From Blautia sp. AF19-10LB (GTDB lineage: Bacteria; Bacillota; Clostridia; Lachnospirales; Lachnospiraceae), in the NCBI RefSeq assembly GCF_003461245.1, contig NZ_QTWS01000006.1, positions 6,985 to 70,984 of the forward strand: 64,000 nucleotides of DNA. Reading direction: 5' to 3'. Shown piece after piece: positions 41,751-51,269 of this stretch; positions within the stretch are counted from its first letter, which is position 1; every line of letters starts with the position of its first letter. The position numbers and the translations under genes were made by a program. Under the pieces are notes generated by a model, which was given only the letters and a program-made list of their open reading frames with translations, ran no database searches and was not told where the DNA came from.

Positions 41751-43029
41751 ATATCGTAGTTCCTGTATCCTTCTTGATTTTGCCGCCAAGCCTTGAAATA
41801 TCCTGGCTTATATCCTCGTAACCCCGGTGGATAAATGAATATCCTTCTACAATGGACTCACCCTTTGCCGCAAGTGCCGCAATTACAAGTGCCGCTCCCC
41901 CTCGGAGTTCCTGTGCACGTACCTTGGTGCCTTTAAGGCAAAAACTTCCGCGGATCCATGCTTTCTTCCCCTGTATCTTTATCTCTGCACCCATCCGGTT
42001 AAGTTCTTCTGCTATTTTGAAACGGTCTTCAAAAACAGATTCCTGTATGCAGCTCTCTCCCGGAATCGTCGCAAACACTGCCATCAGAGGCGACTGCAGA
42101 TCTGTAGGAAATCCCGGATATACAGCGGTCTCTGTCAGAGGGACAGGAAAACGCACCCGGCGGCTGTCCGCTACTAGTTTACCACTGTTCCATTCATATT
42201 GTCCACCCATTTTGCGATATACTTCGAGGAAAGCTGTAAGCTCTCCCTCCGGAGGATTCTCAATCTCAATCTTTCCTCTGGTGGCTGCGGAAGCACACAG
42301 ATAGGTTCCTGCCACGATCCGGTCAGGTGGAACCTGCATATCTCCGCCCTTCACCGGTGCGCCGCCTTCAACCAGGATTTTTTCTGTTCCTTCTCCCTGG
42401 ATCTTTATTCCCATTCTTTTCAGGAATCTGCAGAGCCAGATAATTTCGGGCTCTTTTGCACAGTTATGGATTCTTGTTTTTCCCTCTGCCGAAGCAGCGG
42501 TCAGAACCGCCTGTTCTGTCGCGCCCACACTACTCCCTGCAAAAAAGATCTCGCAGCCTTTCAGCTTCCGGCATTCTGCTTCCAGAAACTCTTTCTTTTC
42601 TTCTATACATACACCGAATTCCCGCAACGCATACAGATGAAGATCCACCGGTCTTTTTCCAATCACACAGCCGCCGGGATACCCCATGGATGCCTTCCCA
42701 TATCTTCCAAGCAATACACCCAGAAGTATGACTGAAGACCTCATTTTTTCTGTGTAAATCCCTGATATCTCCATTTTATCCGCTTTTGTGCAGTCCAGGT
42801 AAAGGTCATGTTCCTGCCACCAGGTATCTGCACCAAGTGCACAGAGGATTTCTTCCATGCAGAATACATCTGCGATTTTCGGACAGTTTCTGAGTATACT
42901 GACCCCCGGATAAAGAAGTGCCGCCGCCATCATTGGAAGGGCAGCGTTTTTGGAACCCTGGATACGGATGGTTCCATGGAGGGGTGTTCCCCCTGCTATG
43001 TGAATTTTATCCAATCGGTTCACTCCCAA
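41728..43029 (-). CDS. murA: UDP-N-acetylglucosamine 1-carboxyvinyltransferase MurA
   Basis: A 433-aa EPSP-synthase-fold enzyme performing the first committed step of peptidoglycan synthesis, PEP plus UDP-GlcNAc. Key residues are visible: Lys in GSKNAALP, the active-site Cys (fosfomycin target) in YPGGCVIGKRPVDLH, Asp in FPTDLQSPLMA and Arg in LRGGAALVIA. It lies between murD and ftsQ, where other Clostridia often have ftsW and murG. A terminator precedes it, so it may start a separate transcription unit with ftsQ. Confidence 0.95.
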   Translation of the reverse strand: MGVNRLDKIHIAGGTPLHGTIRIQGSKNAALPMMAAALLYPGVSILRNCPKIADVFCMEEILCALGADTWWQEHDLYLDCTKADKMEISGIYTEKMRSSVILLGVLLGRYGKASMGYPGGCVIGKRPVDLHLYALREFGVCIEEKKEFLEAECRKLKGCEIFFAGSSVGATEQAVLTAASAEGKTRIHNCAKEPEIIWLCRFLKRMGIKIQGEGTEKILVEGGAPVKGGDMQVPPDRIVAGTYLCASAATRGKIEIENPPEGELTAFLEVYRKMGGQYEWNSGKLVADSRRVRFPVPLTETAVYPGFPTDLQSPLMAVFATIPGESCIQESVFEDRFKIAEELNRMGAEIKIQGKKAWIRGSFCLKGTKVRAQELRGGAALVIAALAAKGESIVEGYSFIHRGYEDISQDISRLGGKIKKDTGTTIYEDIQQY

Positions 43030-43107
43030 AGGGCATCTTACTTTTATTATATGTCAAAAACTTTTTTCTGTGATTCTCTGTTCTGTCCACAAAATCCACA
43101 CAATACA

Positions 43108-43144
43108 AAAGCCAGATCTGAACTTTTTGTTCAAATCTGACTTT
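43108..43144 (-). terminator. Terminator after murD
   Basis: A 16-bp stem with G-T pairs (43108-43123 with 43129-43144) and a short loop, T-rich downstream on the minus strand (TTTTGTATTG). It splits the division cluster into murD-side and murA-side transcripts. Confidence 0.8.
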
Positions 43145-43188
43145 CCTGTTTCTTCTATATTATATAGTGTTGTGAAAAATCCCAAAAA

Positions 43189-44547
43189 TCAAAGAGCCTT
43201 TACGTATTCTTTGAACATATCTCCTCGCTGCTCATAATTGTCAAACTGTCCCCAGCTTGCACATGCAGGTGAAAGAAGGACTGCATCTCCTGCTTCCGCT
43301 TTCTGTGCACAGAACTCTACTGCTTCCTTGAGGTCCTCGCAGAGAACAATGTTCGGGCATACGCCAAGACGCTCTGCCGCTTCTTTGATCTTCTCTCTTG
43401 TCTGTCCGATCAGTACAAGATAACGCACTTTGCCGTCAAAAGCATTCAGCCATTCATCGTAGCTGGAGCCTTTGTCATAACCGCCGCCGATCAGAAGGGT
43501 CGGACGGTTCATCGCCTGGATGCCCTTGATCGCAGCATCCGGGTTGGTTCCCTTGGAATCGTTGTAATAAGCGACACCATTTTTCTCTGTGACATATTCA
43601 ATTCTGTGTTCTACTGCTGTAAACTCACAGATGCTCTTACGGATACTCTCTACAGACACGCCTGCATAGTATGCCATTGCAACTGCTGCCATCACATTCT
43701 CAAAGTTATGCTGTCCCAGAAGTTTCAGTTCTCCTGTATGTACGAACGGAATCTCCGCTTCTGCGGTCTTGAGTACGATCAGATCTCCGTCCAGATAAAT
43801 TCCCTCGTCAAGTTTCCTTACGCTTGAGAAATAAACAGTCTTCGGAACGATATGCTGGCCAAATTCGCGAAGTACCGGATCCTCATAATTCAGGACACAG
43901 TAGTTCTCTGGTTTCTGGTTTTTGACGATAAGTTCCTTGACGCGGATATATTCCTCCATTGTATGGTGACGGTTCAGATGGTCCTCTGTGATGTTGAGGA
44001 TCGCACTGACCTGTGGTGCAAATTCTTCGATCGTCTCCAGCTGGAAACTGCTGATCTCCGCTACTGTTGTGGAATTCTCTTTCATTTCCAGTGCTTTGGA
44101 AGTGTATGGAGTTCCAATGTTTCCCACTACAAAGACAGAGTCCTCTGCATCACTCATGATCTTGCCAAGAAGGGCTGTTGTGGTTGTTTTGCCATTTGTT
44201 CCGGTGATTGCGAGTACCCTTCCCTTGCTGGTACGGTAAGCCAGTTCTACTTCTCCCCATACCGGAAGTCCCATCTCATAAAATTTCTTCACGATCGGAA
44301 TATCTGTCGGTACTCCCGGGCTCAGTATAACCAGATCAAGACTTTCCAGAACTTCCTTAGGAAGCTCACCGGCATAAACAGAGGCATCCTCTGCGTGAGA
44401 TACTTTCGTCAGAACCGCATCCTTGTCTGTTTTTTCGTTTCCGTCAAAAAGGATCACATGAGCTCCTGTCTCTTCCAGAAGATCTGCAGCTCCGATGCCG
44501 CTTTTGCCTGTTCCAAAGACAAGTACTCTTTTTCCCTGTAAATTCAT
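43189..44547 (-). CDS. murD: UDP-N-acetylmuramoylalanine-D-glutamate ligase MurD
   Basis: A 452-aa Mur ligase adding D-Glu to UDP-MurNAc-L-Ala in the cytoplasm. N-terminal nucleotide-sugar domain (GTGKSGIGAADLL), central ATP site GTNGKTTTTALLG, HHTMEEY block, and C-terminal DSKGTNPDA plus LLSPACASWGQFDNYEQRGDMF. The ATG at 44547 has AGGAGG at 7 nt; an upstream in-frame ATG at 44601 would overlap mraY. Follows mraY by 34 bp. Confidence 0.97.
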   Translation of the reverse strand: MNLQGKRVLVFGTGKSGIGAADLLEETGAHVILFDGNEKTDKDAVLTKVSHAEDASVYAGELPKEVLESLDLVILSPGVPTDIPIVKKFYEMGLPVWGEVELAYRTSKGRVLAITGTNGKTTTTALLGKIMSDAEDSVFVVGNIGTPYTSKALEMKENSTTVAEISSFQLETIEEFAPQVSAILNITEDHLNRHHTMEEYIRVKELIVKNQKPENYCVLNYEDPVLREFGQHIVPKTVYFSSVRKLDEGIYLDGDLIVLKTAEAEIPFVHTGELKLLGQHNFENVMAAVAMAYYAGVSVESIRKSICEFTAVEHRIEYVTEKNGVAYYNDSKGTNPDAAIKGIQAMNRPTLLIGGGYDKGSSYDEWLNAFDGKVRYLVLIGQTREKIKEAAERLGVCPNIVLCEDLKEAVEFCAQKAEAGDAVLLSPACASWGQFDNYEQRGDMFKEYVKAL

Positions 44548-44581
44548 TTTTGTTTCCTCCTGCAAACTGTCGTTATGCGGA

Positions 44582-45538
44582 TCACAGAGCGAGAAGTGCA
44601 ATCAGACACATAACTGCTGTTATGATAGAAAATACGGCTACAACTCTTGTTTCTGACCATCCACATAATTCAAAATGATGGTGGATCGGTGCCATCTTAA
44701 AAATACGTTTTCCATGTGTTTTCTTGAAGTAAGTTACCTGGATGATAACGGACAGTACCTCTACCAGATAGATCAGTCCTACCAGAAGGATAAACAATGG
44801 CATCTGCATCATGTATGCAGCTCCTGCAACAAATCCTCCGAGTGCCAGAGATCCTGTATCTCCCATGAACACCTTCGCCGGATATACATTGAACAGTAAA
44901 AATCCCATCAGTCCACCCACAACTGCACAGGTGATCGGCTCAATTCCACTCTTTGTTCCGATAGAAACAACAGTAAAGAATACTGCAACGATCAGTGTCA
45001 CGCTGGATGCCAGTCCGTCCAGACCGTCGGTAAAGTTTACACCGTTTACCGTTCCGATCACGGCAAAGAAAAGTACCGGGATCGCCAGCCATCCGATATT
45101 CAGATAATGATCGGTCCAGAACGGAATACGCATTGACAGGTTTACGTCTGTATAGTTTACAAGGTAATAAGTAAACACTGCGGTTACGACCACCTGCAGA
45201 GAAAATTTCTGCCATGGAAGAAGACCGTCAGAACGTCTCAGAACTACCTTGAGGTAGTCATCCAGAAATCCGATGATACCAAATCCCAGTGTCAGAAACA
45301 CTACCGGGATCACCTTCGGGTAATCTTTTACGTAGAACAGGGATGTTACAACAGTAGCTATCAGAAAAATGATACCTCCCATGGTAGGGGTACCCGCTTT
45401 CTTCAGGTGCGACTGCACACCTTCCACACGTTCTGTCTGTCCCATCTTGAGTTTTCTCAGAAACGGGATGATGATCGGTCCCAAGATCACACTGATCACA
45501 AAGGAGATCAGTACAGGGATTACAACTTGATAATTCAT
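44582..45538 (-). CDS. mraY: Phospho-N-acetylmuramoyl-pentapeptide transferase MraY
   Basis: A 318-aa polytopic enzyme making lipid I from UDP-MurNAc-pentapeptide and undecaprenyl phosphate. Family blocks: GTPTMGG near residue 47, FLDDYLKV (catalytic Asp pair), NFTDGLDGLA, GDTGSLALGG and APIHHHFELCGW. The ATG at 45538 gives the usual N-terminus (MNYQVVIPVLISF) and is preceded by GAGGTG. Confidence 0.97.
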   Translation of the reverse strand: MNYQVVIPVLISFVISVILGPIIIPFLRKLKMGQTERVEGVQSHLKKAGTPTMGGIIFLIATVVTSLFYVKDYPKVIPVVFLTLGFGIIGFLDDYLKVVLRRSDGLLPWQKFSLQVVVTAVFTYYLVNYTDVNLSMRIPFWTDHYLNIGWLAIPVLFFAVIGTVNGVNFTDGLDGLASSVTLIVAVFFTVVSIGTKSGIEPITCAVVGGLMGFLLFNVYPAKVFMGDTGSLALGGFVAGAAYMMQMPLFILLVGLIYLVEVLSVIIQVTYFKKTHGKRIFKMAPIHHHFELCGWSETRVVAVFSIITAVMCLIALLAL

Positions 45539-45622
45539 CCTCACACCTCTTATCATTCTTTTGTTTTTTGTCATGTTTGATTATAAGGCTTTTTGGCGTA
45601 TTTCGCAACCCTATGTTACGCT

Positions 45623-47362
45623 TCACTCTTCCTGATTCCTTCCATTTATCCCCATATATGGAAGAACGTTTTCAAAGATCGTCCGCACGACCGGCGCTGC
45701 GATCGTTCCGCCATAGTAAATGCCTTTGGGGTCGTGGATAATACACAGTGCCAGTACCTGGGGATTCTCAGCAGGTGCAAATCCAAGAAAAGAGGAGATA
45801 TAACGGTTTGCACTTCTCGGAAGTGTCTGTGAAGTCGCTGTCTTTCCCCCGATCGTATAACCTTCGATCGCAGCATTTTTGCCAGATCCCTGCGAGACAA
45901 CTTTTTCCAGAATATAACGGATTTTCTCGGAAGTTTCTTCCGAAAGGACCCCTGTCTTTACCGGATATTCCAGTTCCTGAATGACTTCTCCGTTTTCATC
46001 TTCCACCGCTACTCCAAAATGCGGCGTAATTCTTCTCCCACCGTTTATCAGGGAACTTACTGTCGTTGCAAGCTGGATCGGTGTGATCTGAAAAGACTGC
46101 CCGAACGAAACAGTTGCCAGTTCTACATTTCCCATATTTTTTGCCTGATGCATGATCGTACCTGCCTCTCCCGGAAGGTCAATACCCGTTTTTTCCAGAA
46201 GTCCAAATTTTCGGAAATATTTATAATATTTTTCCACGCCGAGCCGCAACCCTACTTCAATAAATACCGGATTACAGGAATTCTGCGCTCCTTCAACAAA
46301 ATTCTGGGAGCCATGTCCTCTTCTGTTTGCACAGTGAATTCTCCTGTCATCTACCAGTTTGTAGCCCGGACAGTAAAAACGGTCTTCCATGCTCACAACT
46401 CCCTCTTCAAGTCCCGCCGCCATCGTTATGATCTTGAAAGTTGACCCCGGTTCATAAGTATCATTCAGACAGGGATTTCTCCACATCTGATTCAGAAGTT
46501 CCTGCTTCTTCTCGGAACTTAACCCTGAGGTATCCACTTCTGTATTCAGGGTAAACGGCTGGTTTAGGTCGAATTCCGGTACATTCACACAGGCATAGAT
46601 TTCTCCATTCTGGGGATTCATAAGAAGAATGGACACTCTCTCCGCTTCTTTCTCTTCCATAACTTTCTTTGCCGCCTGCTGGACATATTCCTGAATGCTG
46701 ATATCCAGGCTGGTACGAAGTGTGTTGCCTGCTTCTGGTTCTTCCCGGCTTTCTCCGATTCCATCCAGTTCGATTCCTCTGGCATCCGTCGTTGTGAGAA
46801 TTTTTCCTGCTTCACCGCTCAAAATCTCTTCATATTGAACCTCAAGTCCGATGATCCCCTGGTTGTCTGCCCCTGTGAATCCCAGAACTTTGGAAGCAAG
46901 TGAGTGATATGGATAATATCTTTTGTAGTCTTCATCCACTTTCACACCGGAAAGTCCTGTCTTTCGAATCTCATCTCCCACAGCTTTGTCGACATTTGTC
47001 TTTATTCTTTCTATAGAAGATACTTTTTCTACTTTTTTTCGGATGCTTTCTTCTGACAGTTCCAGTTTCTGCGACAACAAAGAAATGATTTTCTCCGGTT
47101 CTTTTATCTGGCTATGGATAACAGATACCGTACAGACCGTTTTATTCGAGGCAAGAACTTTTCCTCTGGCGTCCAGGATTTTTCCCCTTGCCGCCTTGAT
47201 GGAACGTTCTCTCTCATGGAGATCCTGTGCTTTCTGGTAATAATAATCCGACCGAAACCCCATCAGATACACAAGCCGTCCTGCCAGCCCAAGCATCATT
47301 GCTGCACATAAAAGAAAAACGGTCCAGACTTTGCGTTTATGAAAAGTCCTGTTTTTTTTCAT
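45623..47362 (-). CDS. Class B penicillin-binding protein, SpoVD/FtsI type, with KTA in place of KTG
   Basis: A 579-aa bitopic transpeptidase: membrane helix at about 12-32, dimerisation/pedestal domain (RGKILDARGKVLA), transpeptidase domain. Motifs: EPGSTFK (SxxK, catalytic Ser), SCN in AQNSCNPVF, and GGKTATSQ, where the usual KTG reads KTA (codons AAG ACA GCG, confirmed on the DNA). No PASTA domains. Second of two tandem class B PBPs. Clostridial genomes often have a division enzyme and a sporulation one (SpoVD); this shorter gene may be the latter. Its SD (GGAGGGA) sits in the 3' arm of a terminator hairpin. Confidence 0.92.
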   Translation of the reverse strand: MKKNRTFHKRKVWTVFLLCAAMMLGLAGRLVYLMGFRSDYYYQKAQDLHERERSIKAARGKILDARGKVLASNKTVCTVSVIHSQIKEPEKIISLLSQKLELSEESIRKKVEKVSSIERIKTNVDKAVGDEIRKTGLSGVKVDEDYKRYYPYHSLASKVLGFTGADNQGIIGLEVQYEEILSGEAGKILTTTDARGIELDGIGESREEPEAGNTLRTSLDISIQEYVQQAAKKVMEEKEAERVSILLMNPQNGEIYACVNVPEFDLNQPFTLNTEVDTSGLSSEKKQELLNQMWRNPCLNDTYEPGSTFKIITMAAGLEEGVVSMEDRFYCPGYKLVDDRRIHCANRRGHGSQNFVEGAQNSCNPVFIEVGLRLGVEKYYKYFRKFGLLEKTGIDLPGEAGTIMHQAKNMGNVELATVSFGQSFQITPIQLATTVSSLINGGRRITPHFGVAVEDENGEVIQELEYPVKTGVLSEETSEKIRYILEKVVSQGSGKNAAIEGYTIGGKTATSQTLPRSANRYISSFLGFAPAENPQVLALCIIHDPKGIYYGGTIAAPVVRTIFENVLPYMGINGRNQEE

Positions 47363-47416
47363 AAAAAAATCCCTCCGGAGGCTGTCATATCATTATATGT
47401 CCAGCCCCCGAAGGGA
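47363..47416 (-). terminator. Terminator hairpin overlapping the RBS of the second PBP gene
   Basis: CAGCCCCCGAAGGGA (47402-47416) pairs over 15 bp (two G-T) with TCCCTCCGGAGGCTG (47370-47384). On the minus strand the hairpin is followed by seven T residues (47363-47369), then immediately the ATG of the second PBP. The SD GGAGGGA is within the 3' arm, so the structure can both end ftsI transcripts and hide the next RBS. Confidence 0.85.
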
Positions 47417-47427
47417 ATCACTGCGCT

Positions 47428-49692
47428 TTAATCCAGTCCTGCTTCTTCGTTGGTAAGTCCTTCGCTCTCCATGTCGTTGTCCTGCATGGTATCTTCCTCA
47501 TTGTCTTCCGGCGGTCCCGGAACATTCTCATCGGAAATTGCTTCCTTGAGAGTATTATCCGTCTGTTCAGAACTGCTCGCAATAGTAGTAGTTCCCAGAT
47601 TCTGTGACTTCACATACTGTCCGTTCTCATCTGTAACATATTCTCCGTTGTCCTGAAGGAGATAACCACTCTCATCGATCCTGTTGCCATCCAGATCTAC
47701 AAGGTTTCCATTTCCATCTGTGAGATTTCCACTTGCATCCACGCTGCTTCCGGATACGTCCACAAGATTTCCTTTGAATCCCTCCCAGAGTTCTGTCTTC
47801 GGAATAGTACCGTCCTCGGATTCATCCGGTGTAACATTCAGATACGGAAGAAGTTCTGACAGAATTCCCTGTGCAATGTACTGAGGATATTTACTGTCTG
47901 CCTGTTCCTCTGCATTCGGCTCATCGACAACTACATACAGAAGCACCTGCGGATCATCAACCGGTGCAAAAGTAATAAAAGAAACGATATACTTCTTGTT
48001 TCCTCGTGGAAGTTTCTCCGCTGTACCGGTCTTACCGCCTGAGCTGTATCCCTGCACCTTCGATGTACGGCTGGTACCTTCCTGTACACTGGCCTGCATG
48101 TAGGATCTGATATTTGCCGAAATATCAGAAGAGATTGTCTGCTTGAGAAGCACAGGGTCAATTGTTCTGACCGTTCCACCGCTGCTGTCCTTGATTGCAG
48201 TCACAAGATGCGGCTGATAATAATATCCACCATTGATAACAGAACACATCGCACTGATCTCCTGAAGCATCGTACAGGTAAATCCCTGTCCGAATGCAGA
48301 GCAGGCAAGCTCTGTCTCTCCCATGGTATCAGTTGTATGGATAACACCGGAACCCTCATTCGGAAGATCAATTCCTGTTCGTGAACCGAAATTAAACAGT
48401 GTCTGAGCCTTAAGGAAAGATTCTGTTCCCATTCGCGCTGCAATCTGCATCATGGCATCATTACAGGAGTTCGCTATAACTTCACGGAGCGTTTCTGTTC
48501 CATGTGCATCCGGCCACACCGCACATTTAATGTAGGTATCACCATTTGCGCCAAATGTCTCTCCACCGTCGCAGTTGAACGTATCGTTTACTGTGATCTT
48601 GCCTTTCTCAAGGGCTCCCGACATTACAATCGGCTTTACAACTGATCCCGGTTCAAATGCATCTGTTACACAGAAATTGCTCCACATGGCATTGAGAGCT
48701 TCTACTGTCTTCTTATCGCTCTTTTTTAGCTCGGCAATTTCTTCTTCAGAATATACCTGAGACATATCCCTCGGATTGTTCAGATCATATCTGTCACCGC
48801 CATCCATGGCAATGATCTCTCCCGTTGATGGTTTCATCGCAATTACACCGATGTTCTTGGCTCCCATGCTTGACTTGAAACCATTGACATATTTCTCTAC
48901 GATCTGCTGTGCGCCTACATCCAGAGAAGTTTCGATACTTTCACCGGAAACAGGCTCCATGATCGTCTGTTCAGCATCTGAATCATTGTTGATATATCCG
49001 TATTTACGCCCATCTGTTCCCATCAGGGTACTGTTATAATATCCCTCCAGACCGACATCGGCTGTTTCTCTTGAAAGCGTAAATCCAATCGTATCACAGG
49101 CAAGGGCATTAAAAGGATAAACTCTCAGATAATCCTCCTCAAACCAGATTCCCTGTACATTGGAACGCTCTTCCAGTTCTTTTTCTGAAAGGCCGCTGTC
49201 CTCATCTGGATCTGCATATTCCTCGAACGCCTTCTTTTCGTCCATGGTTACTTCTTTTTTGAGGACCTGGTACTGACTGGAGCTTGTAGCAGGATCCGTA
49301 AGTCTCTTGCGGATATCATCCTCGTCAAGTCCCAGAACTTCTACCAGTGCATTCACGGTTGCATCTACGTAATCATGATCCTCATCATTGACTTCTTTGC
49401 AGTCCATGATCACTGTATAAACCTTCTGGCTTGTGGCAAGGATATTTCCGTTTCGATCGTAAATATCGCCTCTCTTTGCCGGAAGCACACTGCTCTGATA
49501 TGTCTGCTGTGCCTGCAGAAGCACCCGCTTTTTGTACTTGGTTCCGCTGGTGGCATTAATATAGGTAACTCTGCCTAACAAACAAACTAAAGCTAGTATT
49601 ACTACTGCAAATAGTCCTACTAGCTTCAATTCCATCGTATGATAAATTTTTCTTTGAGGTTTTCTGGTTTTCCTCGGTCTGGTATTGCTCAA
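47428..49692 (-). CDS. ftsI: Class B penicillin-binding protein 2 / FtsI with repeat-bearing tail
   Basis: A 754-aa division transpeptidase. Cationic cytoplasmic N-terminus, membrane helix at about 22-45, pedestal (KRGDIYDRNGNILA), transpeptidase domain with EPGSVVK (SxxK), NSCND (SxN) and GGKTGTAE (KTG). After about residue 625 comes an unusual tail: roughly seven tandem 7-residue units at about 640-696 (such as VDVSGSS, TDGNGNL, IDESGYL), then a Glu/Asp-rich end to residue 754. No PASTA domain. The start is a TTG at 49690-49692, with GAGGTGAGAA overlapping the ftsL stop; an ATG nine codons earlier has no SD. Coupled to ftsL. Confidence 0.93.
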   Translation of the reverse strand: MSNTRPRKTRKPQRKIYHTMELKLVGLFAVVILALVCLLGRVTYINATSGTKYKKRVLLQAQQTYQSSVLPAKRGDIYDRNGNILATSQKVYTVIMDCKEVNDEDHDYVDATVNALVEVLGLDEDDIRKRLTDPATSSSQYQVLKKEVTMDEKKAFEEYADPDEDSGLSEKELEERSNVQGIWFEEDYLRVYPFNALACDTIGFTLSRETADVGLEGYYNSTLMGTDGRKYGYINNDSDAEQTIMEPVSGESIETSLDVGAQQIVEKYVNGFKSSMGAKNIGVIAMKPSTGEIIAMDGGDRYDLNNPRDMSQVYSEEEIAELKKSDKKTVEALNAMWSNFCVTDAFEPGSVVKPIVMSGALEKGKITVNDTFNCDGGETFGANGDTYIKCAVWPDAHGTETLREVIANSCNDAMMQIAARMGTESFLKAQTLFNFGSRTGIDLPNEGSGVIHTTDTMGETELACSAFGQGFTCTMLQEISAMCSVINGGYYYQPHLVTAIKDSSGGTVRTIDPVLLKQTISSDISANIRSYMQASVQEGTSRTSKVQGYSSGGKTGTAEKLPRGNKKYIVSFITFAPVDDPQVLLYVVVDEPNAEEQADSKYPQYIAQGILSELLPYLNVTPDESEDGTIPKTELWEGFKGNLVDVSGSSVDASGNLTDGNGNLVDLDGNRIDESGYLLQDNGEYVTDENGQYVKSQNLGTTTIASSSEQTDNTLKEAISDENVPGPPEDNEEDTMQDNDMESEGLTNEEAGLD

Positions 49693-49696
49693 ATTC

Positions 49697-50260
49697 TCAC
49701 CTCTTGCTTTCAGGAACATCCTGATACTGTCTCACATAACTGCTGCTTGGTACACTGTAGGTTCTTTTCTGCGTGTCAGAAGGATAAGTCATTCCCAAAC
49801 GCCCAATGGCAATCTTCTTAATCTGGTTCAGATCTGTCTCTGAAGTCACCTGACTCTCATAAGCATCGTTTTCTTCCTTGAGCTGTGACCATTCTGTTTC
49901 GAGACTTGCAACATTCTTAATCTTGCCTGTCAGTTCAGCCTTAAGCTGAAGATAATTGACACAGCAGAACAGTACTGCCACACTCATGACTGCCAGAAAT
50001 GCAACAAATCCGCGCCCCATACTCATCGCAGCCCTCTCTCTGGTACGCTGACGCTGTGGATTTACCTTTGGCTTGCCAGCTGACACTGTCCGTGTCTCAA
50101 TTCTGTTATTTCCCTGAGAAGGCTTACGGGAAGCCGCCGATCTGCGTGCCGGTACTTCCTGCAGTCTCCTCACTGTATTTCCATCTACATACATTCCTCG
50201 GGCATTTCTTGCATTTACCTTGCTTTTTCGGTTTGTAACTGCCCTGTTTGTCCTCTCCAT
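49697..50260 (-). CDS. ftsL: FtsL-like division protein
   Basis: A 187-aa small bitopic protein. Long basic cytoplasmic N-terminus (1-82, many Arg/Lys), one membrane helix (about 83-103, FVAFLAVMSVAVLFCCVNYLQ), then a short heptad-rich extracytoplasmic segment (KNVASLETEWSQLKEENDAYE). Assigned by position between rsmH and ftsI and by topology, since FtsL sequences diverge strongly. In the divisome FtsL pairs with FtsQ and DivIC/FtsB. The basic N-terminus is longer than in most FtsL proteins. Confidence 0.85.
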   Translation of the reverse strand: MERTNRAVTNRKSKVNARNARGMYVDGNTVRRLQEVPARRSAASRKPSQGNNRIETRTVSAGKPKVNPQRQRTRERAAMSMGRGFVAFLAVMSVAVLFCCVNYLQLKAELTGKIKNVASLETEWSQLKEENDAYESQVTSETDLNQIKKIAIGRLGMTYPSDTQKRTYSVPSSSYVRQYQDVPESKR

Positions 50261-50289
50261 TTACGCCTGTTCAACTCCCTGTATTGGTT

Positions 50290-51234
50290 TCAGTCTGAAA
50301 ATCTTCGCTCAAAAATCCTTAGTTTTGCACTTTTTGATCTGGGGTTTTCTTCCTGCTCGGCTGTACCTGGAAGAATCGGCTTTCTGGTGATAACTTTTCC
50401 TTTGGATTTTTTGCCGCATACACATACCGGGAAATCGGACGGACATGTACATGGATTTTCATTTTTGCGGAAGATCGTCTTGACAATACGATCCTCCAGA
50501 GAATGGAATGTGATAATACAGATTCTGCCTCCGTCATCGAGAAGGTCGATCATTCCATCCAGTGACTCCCGCAGAACATCCAGTTCTCTGTTCAGTTCGA
50601 TCCGGATTGCCTGAAAAGTCCGCTTCGCCGGATGTCCTCCGGTTGCCTGAATCTTCATCGGGATAGACTGGCGAATGATCTCGGTCAGTTCTCCGGTCGT
50701 GCGGAGCGGTGCCTGCTGTCTGGCAGCCACAATGTGTTTCGCTATATTCTTTGCAAATTTATCTTCACCGTAATCACGAATGATACGGTACAATTCTCTC
50801 TCTTCGTAACCATTGACAATATCAGCGGCGGTACGGCTCTGTCTCTGATCCATTCTCATATCCAGAGGTGCATCTACCCTGTAGGTAAAGCCCCGTTCCT
50901 CATTATCCAGCTGATAAGATGAAACTCCCAGGTCAAGAACAATTCCATTGACTTTCTGAATTCCCAGGTTATGCACTTCATTAGCCATGTAACAATAATT
51001 GCTGCGAATGATCGTCACTCTGTCCTCATAGGCAGCCAGCCTTTCACTCGCAGCAACTATTGCATCTTGGTCCTGATCTATGCCAATAAATCTCCCCTTG
51101 GCAGAAAGTCTGCGGCATACTTCACTTGCATGCCCTGCTCCTCCCAGCGTTCCATCCACGTAGATTCCTTCTGGCTTAATATTCAAGCCGTCAATGGTTT
51201 CTTCCAGTAATACAGATTTGTGTTTAAATTCCAT
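50290..51234 (-). CDS. rsmH: 16S rRNA (cytosine-N4)-methyltransferase RsmH
   Basis: A 314-aa SAM methyltransferase modifying C1402 of 16S rRNA. Opening [17 protein letters not shown] block [14 protein letters not shown], and [27 protein letters not shown]. The ATG at 51234 has CAGGAG at 6 nt. Second gene of the division cluster, following mraZ. Confidence 0.97.
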   Translation of the reverse strand: MEFKHKSVLLEETIDGLNIKPEGIYVDGTLGGAGHASEVCRRLSAKGRFIGIDQDQDAIVAASERLAAYEDRVTIIRSNYCYMANEVHNLGIQKVNGIVLDLGVSSYQLDNEERGFTYRVDAPLDMRMDQRQSRTAADIVNGYEERELYRIIRDYGEDKFAKNIAKHIVAARQQAPLRTTGELTEIIRQSIPMKIQATGGHPAKRTFQAIRIELNRELDVLRESLDGMIDLLDDGGRICIITFHSLEDRIVKTIFRKNENPCTCPSDFPVCVCGKKSKGKVITRKPILPGTAEQEENPRSKSAKLRIFERRFSD

Positions 51235-51269
51235 ATCCGTCTCCTGTTGGATTTCTTTCCGGCGAATGC

